64,000 nucleotides of DNA from the NCBI RefSeq assembly GCF_001602525.1, contig NZ_LSYT01000016.1, forward strand, positions 1 through 64,000. Reading direction: 5' to 3'. The notes under the pieces are model-generated. The model searched no databases and was not told where the DNA came from. It saw only the letters and a list, made by a program, of their open reading frames with translations. Within the stretch, counting starts at the first letter, position 1. Each line of letters begins with the position of its first letter. Origin of the DNA: Flavobacterium chilense. Lineage in GTDB: Bacteria > Bacteroidota > Bacteroidia > Flavobacteriales > Flavobacteriaceae. Made by a program: the position numbers and the translations under genes. This document shows, one piece after another, positions 50,078-56,859 of this stretch.

Positions 50078-51382
50078 CTAATTTTTATTAATGCTGTATT
50101 GCGATTGGGTAACGTTTGCGAAAGCAACCTGCAAATCAGCTATTAAATCTTCGATATCTTCAAGTCCGACAGAAAGTCGAACCAGATCTTTTGAAACTCC
50201 TGTTTCTAATTGTTCTGCATCAGACAATTGCTGGTGTGTTGTACTTGCCGGATGAATGATTAGTGATTTGGTATCACCAATATTAGCCAGAAGTGAGAAC
50301 AATTTTGTTTGGTCTACCACTTTTTTAGCAGCTTCAAAACCGCCTTTTAGTCCAAATGTGATAACACCACTTTGTCCTTTTGGTAAATATTGTTGTGCCA
50401 AATCATAATATTTATTGTTTTTTAAACCCGGATAATTTACCCAGACTACCTCATCTTGTTTTTCTAACCAAGAGGCCAAAGCCAAAGCATTTTCACTATG
50501 CTTCTGGATTCGGATGGGTAATGTTTCTAATCCCTGAATGATCTGAAATGCATTAAACGGACTTAAAGCTGCGCCAAAATCACGTAACCCTTCGATTCTT
50601 GCTTTTGCAATGAAGGCTGCATTTCCCAGAGCTTCGTGATACACTAATCCGTGATACCCTGCAGAAGGTTCTGTAAACTCAGGAAATTTTCCGTTTGACC
50701 AGTCAAATTTTCCTGCATCGATAATCACACCACCTAAAGAAGTTCCGTTTCCTGAAATATATTTGGTTAAGGAGTGAATCACAATATCTGCCCCATGCTC
50801 AATTGGATTCAATAAATAAGGTGTAGCAACGGTATTGTCTACAATAAAAGGAACTTTAAAGTTTTTGGCTTCTGCCGAAATTCCTTTTAAGTCCAAAACG
50901 TCTAATTTTGGATTTCCTAAAGATTCTACAAAAAAGGCTCTTGTGTTTTCTTTGGCTGCTTTAGTGAAATTTTCCGGTTTTGAAGGATCTACAAAAGTTG
51001 TTGTAATCCCTAAACGTGGTAAGGTTACACTTAAAAGATTATAAGTTCCGCCATATAAACTATTAGAAGCTACAATATGATCTCCGGCTTTTAGCAAAGT
51101 CAATAAAGTAGTAGAAATTGCTGATGCTCCTGATGCTGTAACGACAGCTGCAATTCCGCCTTCCAGCGCTGCAAGTCGTTGTTCTAAGATATCATTTGTC
51201 GGGTTATTTAACCGGGTGTAAATAAATCCGGACTCAGCTAGACCAAATAAATTGGCAGCCTGATCTGAATCGTTAAACACATATGATGATGTTTGATAAA
51301 TTGGTACTGCTCTTGTTCCTGCATTTTTAGTAACATCGTGTCCTGCATGTAGTGCGTTTGTGGCAAATTTTTGTGTACTCAT
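50078..51382 (-). CDS. metY: O-acetylhomoserine sulfhydrylase (aminocarboxypropyltransferase)
   Basis: 434 residues, longer than the MetZ-like enzyme by the usual MetY insertion (GKFDWSNGKFPEFTEPSAGY near residue 223). Features: YTRLNNPTNDILEQRLAALE near 55, ASGASAISTTLLTLLKAGDH, FIVDNTVATPYLLNP near 175, PLP lysine in IHSLTKYISGNGTSLGGV near 208, and GDTKSLIIHPASTTHQQLSD. It forms homocysteine directly from acylhomoserine and sulfide. It follows an attenuator and a 62-aa protein (83-bp gap), whereas the MetZ-like enzyme is under SAM-I control; the two parallel routes are thus regulated by different RNA signals. Confidence 0.93.
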   Translation of the reverse strand: MSTQKFATNALHAGHDVTKNAGTRAVPIYQTSSYVFNDSDQAANLFGLAESGFIYTRLNNPTNDILEQRLAALEGGIAAVVTASGASAISTTLLTLLKAGDHIVASNSLYGGTYNLLSVTLPRLGITTTFVDPSKPENFTKAAKENTRAFFVESLGNPKLDVLDLKGISAEAKNFKVPFIVDNTVATPYLLNPIEHGADIVIHSLTKYISGNGTSLGGVIIDAGKFDWSNGKFPEFTEPSAGYHGLVYHEALGNAAFIAKARIEGLRDFGAALSPFNAFQIIQGLETLPIRIQKHSENALALASWLEKQDEVVWVNYPGLKNNKYYDLAQQYLPKGQSGVITFGLKGGFEAAKKVVDQTKLFSLLANIGDTKSLIIHPASTTHQQLSDAEQLETGVSKDLVRLSVGLEDIEDLIADLQVAFANVTQSQYSINKN

Positions 51383-51465
51383 GATTTCTTAGTTTTTAGG
51401 TATTGTTAATACTATTATATATTGTTATTTGATTTTTGAAATGGTTATTGAATTTTGAATTCGGT

Positions 51466-51654
51466 TTAAGCAAAAAAATCTTCTGCTTCTTCTTCAAGAT
51501 CATACATTTGAAAAAGCAATGATTTTTGATTTTTTATATTCTGCTCTGTATTTATTCTGATAACTTCTCTTGTTATCTCTTCTGATTTAGTGTTGTTGTT
51601 TTGAGAATCGTTTCTCAACAAATATTCTACTGCTATTGAGTTTAGTGTTTTCAT
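51466..51654 (-). CDS. 62-aa small protein, paralogue of the 66-aa protein at 47968-48168, unknown function
   Basis: Starts MKTLNSIAVEYLLRNDSQNN and ends KSLLFQMYDLEEEAEDFFA, acidic at the C-terminus, no signal or TM. I use the ATG at 51654; the in-frame ATG at 51708 lies inside the attenuator hairpin. SLLF-x-MY near the C-terminus and LN-x-IA near the N-terminus recur in the 66-aa protein, and both genes sit between an attenuator and a methionine gene. I do not recognise the family. Confidence 0.68.
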   Translation of the reverse strand: MKTLNSIAVEYLLRNDSQNNNTKSEEITREVIRINTEQNIKNQKSLLFQMYDLEEEAEDFFA

Positions 51655-51685
51655 AATTTGTAATTTAAAAGTGTTGAAATGAAAA

Positions 51686-51716
51686 AAGCCCTTTCGGATG
51701 GCGACCAAAAGGGCTT
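51686..51716 (-). terminator. Attenuator-type terminator upstream of the 62-aa gene and metY
   Basis: 9-bp core stem aagcccttt / aaagggctt, extended by one mismatched pair; the minus strand continues into T6 (plus a-run 51682-51687). It precedes the gene starting at 51654. Its 5' arm contains cttttgg (plus 51705-51711), complementary to ccaaaag at the end of leader peptide 1 (plus 51750-51756). Confidence 0.88.
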
Positions 51717-51746
51717 ATAGTTTAACTATAACAAAGATTGGATCTT

Positions 51747-51827
51747 TTACTTTTGGCAACAGCAAGGTTGGATGCACATTTGCATCATACTACAACACAT
51801 CATGTTTTTTCTTGCTATTGTTTTCAT
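51747..51827 (-). CDS. Leader peptide 1, 26 aa with 6 Met and 6 Cys
   Basis: ATG at 51827, TAA at 51747-51749. The peptide starts MKTIARKNMMCC, continues SMMQMC and ends IQPCCCQK: 12 of 26 residues are Met or Cys, in runs MM-CC, MM-x-M-C and CCC. The next structure is a strong terminator 30 nt downstream. ccaaaag, overlapping the last sense codons, can pair with cttttgg of the terminator's 5' arm. Ribosome stalling at Met or Cys codons would free ccaaaag and prevent termination. That is the classic attenuator layout. No annotation tool is likely to call it because of its size. Confidence 0.72.
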   Translation of the reverse strand: MKTIARKNMMCCSMMQMCIQPCCCQK

Positions 51828-51988
51828 TTCAATTTAAAATTTAATTCTTTTTTTAAACTCGACTAATTCGATAGAGTAAATGTAATATATATTTATTTAA
51901 CTGCCAAATAAAATTTTGATATTTATCATTAAAATTATTTAATTCACCAAATTCAGGCAATTACAGCTGAATTCTACTGAAGAAGTTT

Positions 51989-52058
51989 AGCCACAGATTA
52001 AAAGCTGACACTGATTTTAAAATCAATGCTAATTCGTTTCATCTTTATAATCTGTGGC
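51989..52058. repeat. Inverted repeat after the TonB receptor gene
   Basis: gccacagatta (51991-52001) and taatctgtggc (52048-52058) are reverse complements. The wording (gccacagatt ... aatctgtggc) resembles a dispersed Bacteroidota intergenic repeat. It lies 16 bp past the receptor stop (52074) and may act as its 3' stem. 51828-51980 holds nothing else recognisable. Confidence 0.55.
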
Positions 52059-52073
52059 AGACTCATTCAATAC

Positions 52074-54920
52074 TTAAAATTTAAAGCTTAAACGGGCAAA
52101 TCCAAATCTTCCGTTTAGTCCAAATTGTGATACTGCTCTTGAATAGGCAAACTGATTTGCATTTGTTAAATCTGTACTTGGCGCAGGAGACAATGTTGGT
52201 GTTGTATTGGTAAATGCCGGAGTTGAAGGATTATTTCTGTCCGGATATACATCTCCTATATTATTAAACCCAAGTGTGAATCTGAATTTCTCGTTAATCT
52301 GATATCCAAAAGATAAATCAGTAACTATTTTTGAGCTGTAAACAGGGTGTTCGTAAACTGAAGATGATCCGTCTAAGTTTACATCTGTTGCCCCAGGATC
52401 TGTTACTTTTCCAAAATAACTGTTTCTTAAATAAATATCCAGTTTTTTAATGCTGAATGTTGTCATTAAATTTGCTTTTAGTTTTGGAATTGCTTCTTCT
52501 AAATAAATTCGGCTTGATTCCGGGAAAAATGAATATTTATAAGGATCTCCACCTGCATTAATAATGGATTGAGGAACATTTAAGTCTCCTACTCTTTTGG
52601 TTTCGTTGTAACTCAATGCAAAATCATTTCTGATTACAAAATCCGGGATTACATCGTATTTTTGAGAAATTACCACATCGATACCTTTTGTTTCAGAGTT
52701 GATTCCGTTTGTCCAGAACGAAGCTCTCTCTACTCCTTTTAAATCAAATGCCTGTTGAAACAGAGTCAGTGCATCTTTTTGTTCCGGCGAAGTAGCTGCA
52801 TTTATCTGCGCATCTGTTGGTCTTGAATATTGTCCTGTTAATACTACCCTGTCATCGATTCTTGTAAAATAAGCATCGGTTGCAATCGTAATATTTGCTT
52901 CCGGGATTTTGAATGTAAATCCTGTACTGATACTTTTAGATTTTTCTGGTTTCAGGTTTTCAACTCCAATACTTTTTGCTGCCTGCGAATCATTTGTAAA
53001 ATAACCTACCTGATATGGTGAGCCATTTATAAATTGGGTTGAACTTGATTCAAAATATTTTTGTTGTAATGATGGCGCTCTAAATCCGGTTTGCCCTGAA
53101 ATTCTCCAGTTGATATTATCATTTAGTTTTAAAAGAGAAGCCAGTTTAAAAATTACGGTACTTCCAAAATCGGAATAATTTTCATAACGTGCAGCTCCGT
53201 TTATAAGCCAGTTTTTGGTAGCACTTAATTCTAAATCTACATAAGCTGCTCCGCTTTTTCTGTTTTTTTCTTTAGCATCCGAAGGCTGAAATCCTGAAAA
53301 TCCCTGTGCTCCTGCTCCGCGTTTGTTTCCAAAAAAGTCTGTTACAATTAATGGTGAATTACTTGGCAAAATTCCTGAAACTAAATTTCCGTTTATATCA
53401 TACAATCCATAAGAAGCTTCTTCTCCTGGTTTGATCTGATAGTTTTCATATCTGAACTCTCCACCAAAAGCAACGTTTAATCCTTCTAAAACATCCAGCT
53501 TTTTACTTAAATCTAAATTGGTAGTGCTTTGCAAAAATGAAACTTTTCCTGCATCAAAACTCGAAGCCGAATTGGTTCCTAAAGTAGCATTAATAGTATT
53601 GTTTACATCATATTGAAAAGAGTTTGTTCCTAAGTTTGTACTAAGGTCTGTATCAAAACCAAATAATTCTGTGGTCACTCCAATGGCAGATGAAGCATCT
53701 AAAATATTAGATTGTATTTCTGGCAGGAATCCGTTTTGATACACTTGCGTGAAAGTTCCGGAACCGTTTGGCAATCTGTTAAAAGCATATGATTTTCCGT
53801 TTCTATATGAAACTCCACCAAAAGAATATAAAGCTGTAGTCTCTGTTAACGGATACTTTGTATTATAATACAATTGTCCCGAAGCCAGTTCTGACTGACC
53901 AACACTCATATTGTAATCGCTTCTTTCCTGACCTCTGTATGCTAATTCATTATTGGTTACATCAAAATTCAAAGCAGTCTGCATCTGTGCCAATGTTGTT
54001 GCTGATGAAATAGCAGTTTGCTGTGCCGGTGTAAAATAACCTACTTGTGGTGCATATTGCTTTAATGAATTTAGAATTTGTGTGGTATTTGGAGTGTTAT
54101 TAATGTTGCTGAACAATGAGTTAATAGCAACACCGTTTTGCGCAGCTCTGTTTTCGACAGCATTGTAAGCATTAAAAATACCATTGCTTCTAATTCCTGC
54201 CCTGCTTGTGGCCTGTCTTGTTACTGCACTACCTGTTATGTTCAGGAAACTTCCGGGTTTCCCTAAAGAGGTTCCGTAGTTTAGGTCTACTTGTACAGTC
54301 TGACCATCGGCTCCTCCTTTAAAGTTATTAGATCCTGAAGATAAATTAGTCCCGTACTGAATACCTCCCGAAATAAAGTTGGCATTCTTTTTTAATACAA
54401 TATTAATAACTCCTGCAATGGCATCAGAACCATATTGAGCAGCAGCTCCATCTCGTAAAACTTCAATTCTTTCGATCGCAAAAGACGGAATGGCATTTAA
54501 ATCTGTTCCAACAGATCCTCTTCCCGGTGATCCGTTTATGTTCACTAACGCACTTGTATGTCTTCGTTTACCGTTTACCAATATCAAAACCTGATCCGGT
54601 CCTAAACCTCTTAATTGTGCCGGATCGACGTGATCTGTTGCATCAGCGGTAGAAGTTGCATTACTGGTAAAGGATGGTGCAACATAATTTAAGATCTGGG
54701 TAACGCTTGTTTGCGGAGATCCTTTTGTTATATCTGATATATTAAAAACATCAACAGGAACAGGAACATCTGTTTTTACCCGGTTTTTACTTCTGGATCC
54801 TACTATCGTTACTTCCGATAATTCATTGTTCTTTAATGTATCCTGCTCTTTTTTATTATCCTGAGCATAGATTCCAGAAAATGTTAAAAGACCTAATGCG
54901 ATTACTACATTTTTTTTCAT
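52074..54920 (-). CDS. TonB-dependent receptor controlled by a Met/Cys-type attenuator
   Basis: 948 residues: signal peptide MKKNVVIALGLLTFSGIYAQ, plug (residues ~30-170: LSEVTIVGSRSKNRVKTDVP, LRGLGPDQVLILVNGKRRHT, IERIEVLRDGAAAQYGSDAI, AGVINIVLKKN), then a large barrel with the terminal strand FGLNGRFGFARLSFKF. No carboxypeptidase-like domain. An attenuator with a Met/Cys-bearing leader lies directly upstream (54989-55102), so I infer import of a sulfur-containing nutrient or a cofactor such as a corrinoid; the ligand is unproven. It sits between metY and metK in a sulfur region. Confidence 0.87.
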   Translation of the reverse strand: MKKNVVIALGLLTFSGIYAQDNKKEQDTLKNNELSEVTIVGSRSKNRVKTDVPVPVDVFNISDITKGSPQTSVTQILNYVAPSFTSNATSTADATDHVDPAQLRGLGPDQVLILVNGKRRHTSALVNINGSPGRGSVGTDLNAIPSFAIERIEVLRDGAAAQYGSDAIAGVINIVLKKNANFISGGIQYGTNLSSGSNNFKGGADGQTVQVDLNYGTSLGKPGSFLNITGSAVTRQATSRAGIRSNGIFNAYNAVENRAAQNGVAINSLFSNINNTPNTTQILNSLKQYAPQVGYFTPAQQTAISSATTLAQMQTALNFDVTNNELAYRGQERSDYNMSVGQSELASGQLYYNTKYPLTETTALYSFGGVSYRNGKSYAFNRLPNGSGTFTQVYQNGFLPEIQSNILDASSAIGVTTELFGFDTDLSTNLGTNSFQYDVNNTINATLGTNSASSFDAGKVSFLQSTTNLDLSKKLDVLEGLNVAFGGEFRYENYQIKPGEEASYGLYDINGNLVSGILPSNSPLIVTDFFGNKRGAGAQGFSGFQPSDAKEKNRKSGAAYVDLELSATKNWLINGAARYENYSDFGSTVIFKLASLLKLNDNINWRISGQTGFRAPSLQQKYFESSSTQFINGSPYQVGYFTNDSQAAKSIGVENLKPEKSKSISTGFTFKIPEANITIATDAYFTRIDDRVVLTGQYSRPTDAQINAATSPEQKDALTLFQQAFDLKGVERASFWTNGINSETKGIDVVISQKYDVIPDFVIRNDFALSYNETKRVGDLNVPQSIINAGGDPYKYSFFPESSRIYLEEAIPKLKANLMTTFSIKKLDIYLRNSYFGKVTDPGATDVNLDGSSSVYEHPVYSSKIVTDLSFGYQINEKFRFTLGFNNIGDVYPDRNNPSTPAFTNTTPTLSPAPSTDLTNANQFAYSRAVSQFGLNGRFGFARLSFKF

Positions 54921-54988
54921 TGTTTTTCTGATTTTATTATTTTGATGTAAAAAAAATTGTACAGTTTGGTTTCCTTTTTAAATAAAAA

Positions 54989-55011
54989 AACCCCTGCTGT
55001 TAGCAGAGGTT
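54989..55011 (-). terminator. Attenuator-type terminator upstream of the TonB receptor
   Basis: 10-bp stem aacccctgct / agcagaggtt (one G-T pair in RNA) with a 3-nt loop; the minus strand runs into T7 (plus a-run 54984-54990). It stands between leader peptide 3 and the receptor start (54920). Its arm ctctgc is complementary to gcagag inside the leader (plus 55046-55051). Confidence 0.88.
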
Positions 55012-55033
55012 CTATATTAAGTCTTGAAAAAAA

Positions 55034-55102
55034 CTACAACAGCGTCTCTGCGGAAGGCTCCGGCATCTTACAAGACATCATGTTGCAAACTGTTAATTTC
55101 AT
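55034..55102 (-). CDS. Leader peptide 3, 22 aa (MKLTVCNMMSCKM...)
   Basis: ATG at 55102, TAG at 55034-55036. It starts MKLTVCNMMSCKM and ends PEPSAETLL: Cys6, Met8-Met9, Cys11, Met13. The N-M-M then Cys pattern recurs in leader peptide 1. gcagag within its last codons can pair with ctctgc of the terminator at 54989-55011. A promoter-like TTG-N17-tagtttg lies 24 nt upstream of the expected start. It is a probable ribosome-sensing leader for the TonB receptor gene. Confidence 0.62.
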   Translation of the reverse strand: MKLTVCNMMSCKMPEPSAETLL

Positions 55103-55132
55103 TCTTTCTATTATTTTGATGGGGCAAATTTG

Positions 55133-55159
55133 CAAACTATTTTTTAATCAACCAAACAA
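55133..55159 (-). promoter_or_regulatory. Candidate promoter for leader 3 and the TonB receptor
   Basis: Minus strand: TTG (55159-55157), 17-nt spacer, tagtttg (55139-55133), a one-base-short TAnnTTTG. The same tagtttg form occurs before the siderophore receptor at 20295-20301. Confidence 0.5.
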
Positions 55160-55246
55160 AAACAGAAATAATTTCTATTACCCTATCAATTTAGTATGTT
55201 TGTGTTAAATTTCTGTTTATAAAAATAAAAAAAGTTGAACTTTGAT

Positions 55247-55275
55247 TTGCAAATCAAAATGGTTTTATACCTTTG
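55247..55275 (+). promoter_or_regulatory. Promoter of metK
   Basis: TTG (55247-55249), 18-nt spacer, tacctttg (55268-55275): full match to TTG-N17-23-TAnnTTTG. The predicted start (about 55282) lies just before the SAM-II-like element. Confidence 0.72.
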
Positions 55276-55285
55276 CACGCGAATA

Positions 55286-55400
55286 CAGAGGAAAAATTTG
55301 AACTGATTGCAACCTCTTCATAATGAAATGGTTCGTTATGGATGCTGAAAGATTGATTTCAGTAGTAAAAAATGCTAAAGCAGAAACTCTTCTTTAGCTT
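55286..55400 (+). ncRNA. SAM-II-like riboswitch upstream of metK
   Basis: P1 agagg (55287-55291) / cctct (55313-55317) encloses a loop aaatttgaactgattgcaa, close to the SAM-II loop GATTTAACCGTATTGCAA as I remember it. After two inserted hairpins (cataa/ttatg and ctgaaa/tttcag) comes aatgctaaagcag, which fits the SAM-II 3' pseudoknot strand. The gctaaag of that strand (55374-55380) is also complementary to ctttagc (55392-55398), followed by T5: a competing terminator-like hairpin. SAM-II switches are known in Bacteroidota. Boundaries and the insertions need covariance support. Confidence 0.65.
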
Positions 55401-55446
55401 TTTCAGCAATTATTTTCCTCGCTTAATTTTAATTTAATAAATTATT

Positions 55447-56697
55447 ATGGCTTATTTATTTACGTCAGAATCTGTTAGTGAAGGGCATCCAGACAAAGTT
55501 GCAGATCAAATTTCGGATGCATTAATTGATAATTTTCTGGCATTTGATGCTGACTCAAAAGTAGCTTGTGAAACTCTTGTTACTACAGGTCAGGTAATTT
55601 TAGCTGGTGAAGTAAAATCGAATACATATCTTGATGTGCAGCAAATTGCCCGTGATGTAATCCGTAAAATTGGATATACAAAAAGCGAGTATATGTTTGA
55701 GGCAAATTCTTGTGGAATTCTTTCTGCAATTCATGAACAATCAGCAGATATTAATCAAGGGGTTGACAGAGCTAAGCCAGAAGAGCAAGGTGCAGGAGAC
55801 CAGGGAATGATGTTTGGTTACGCAACTAACGAAACTGACAACTACATGCCATTGGCACTTGATTTATCTCATAGCTTATTACAGGAATTAGCAATTTTAA
55901 GACGTGAGAATAAAGAAATCACTTATTTACGTCCTGATGCAAAATCGCAGGTAACTTTAGAATATAGCGATGATAACAAACCAACCCGTATTGATGCGAT
56001 TGTAATCTCTACTCAACACGATGATTTTGATGAAGAAGCTGCTATGCTGGCTAAAATCAAAAAAGATATTATCGAAATTTTGATTCCAAGAATCATTGCT
56101 AAAAATCCAACTCACGCGCATTTATTCAATGATAAAATCAACTACCATATTAACCCAACAGGAAAATTCGTTATTGGAGGACCTCACGGAGATACTGGTT
56201 TAACAGGAAGAAAAATTATTGTTGATACTTACGGTGGTAAAGGTGCTCACGGTGGTGGTGCATTTTCTGGAAAAGATCCAAGTAAAGTAGACAGAAGTGC
56301 TGCTTATGCTACACGTCATATCGCTAAAAACTTAGTTGCTGCAGGTGTTGCTGATGAGATTTTAGTTCAGGTTTCTTATGCAATTGGAGTTGCTGAACCA
56401 ATGGGAATTTTCATTGAAACTTACGGAACTTCTAAAGTAAACTTAACTAACGGTGAAATTGCTAAAAAAGTAGAAGCTATCTTCGATATGCGTCCTTACT
56501 TTATTGAGCAACGTTTGAAATTAAGAAATCCTATTTATAGTGAAACTGCCGCTTATGGTCACATGGGACGTAAACCGGAAACTGTAACTAAAACTTTTTC
56601 TGCTCCCGGAGGAAATGAAAAAACAGTTACTGTTGAATTGTTTACATGGGAAAAACTTGACTTTGTAGACCAGGTAAAAGCTGCATTTGGATTGTAA
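55447..56697 (+). CDS. metK: S-adenosylmethionine synthetase MetK
   Basis: 416 residues. ESVSEGHPDKVADQISDALI near residue 8 (ATP/Met-binding His), GAGDQGMMFGYATNETDNYM near 116, GGPHGDTGLTGRKIIVDTYG near 240, and the P-loop-like GGAFSGKDPSKVDRSAAYAT near 274. It makes SAM from methionine and ATP, the ligand of the riboswitches in this window. Monocistronic, promoter at 55247-55275, terminator at 56755-56790. Confidence 0.96.
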   Translation: MAYLFTSESVSEGHPDKVADQISDALIDNFLAFDADSKVACETLVTTGQVILAGEVKSNTYLDVQQIARDVIRKIGYTKSEYMFEANSCGILSAIHEQSADINQGVDRAKPEEQGAGDQGMMFGYATNETDNYMPLALDLSHSLLQELAILRRENKEITYLRPDAKSQVTLEYSDDNKPTRIDAIVISTQHDDFDEEAAMLAKIKKDIIEILIPRIIAKNPTHAHLFNDKINYHINPTGKFVIGGPHGDTGLTGRKIIVDTYGGKGAHGGGAFSGKDPSKVDRSAAYATRHIAKNLVAAGVADEILVQVSYAIGVAEPMGIFIETYGTSKVNLTNGEIAKKVEAIFDMRPYFIEQRLKLRNPIYSETAAYGHMGRKPETVTKTFSAPGGNEKTVTVELFTWEKLDFVDQVKAAFGL

Positions 56698-56754
56698 TTT
56701 TAGATTACCAGACTAAATTAGATTGTTAGACAACTAATTTACTCTTAAACATAA

Positions 56755-56790
56755 AAAAGAGGCTATCTATTTATTTAGATAGCCTCTTTT
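56755..56790. terminator. Bidirectional terminator between metK and the M28 peptidase gene
   Basis: aaaagaggctatcta / tagatagcctctttt is a perfect 15-bp stem with flanking A and T runs. It serves metK from the left and the minus-strand peptidase gene (stop at 56860) from the right. Confidence 0.92.
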
Positions 56791-56859
56791 ATTTTTAGTG
56801 AGATTTATATTTAAATCTTATGTGTTATTTGAATAAAGATCAAACACATATATAATTCT

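Noticed and set aside
54957..55208. 83-codon open frame on the plus strand upstream of metK
   Set aside because: Runs through the attenuator hairpin and leader 3 in antisense; no motif, and the reverse-strand layout explains the region better.
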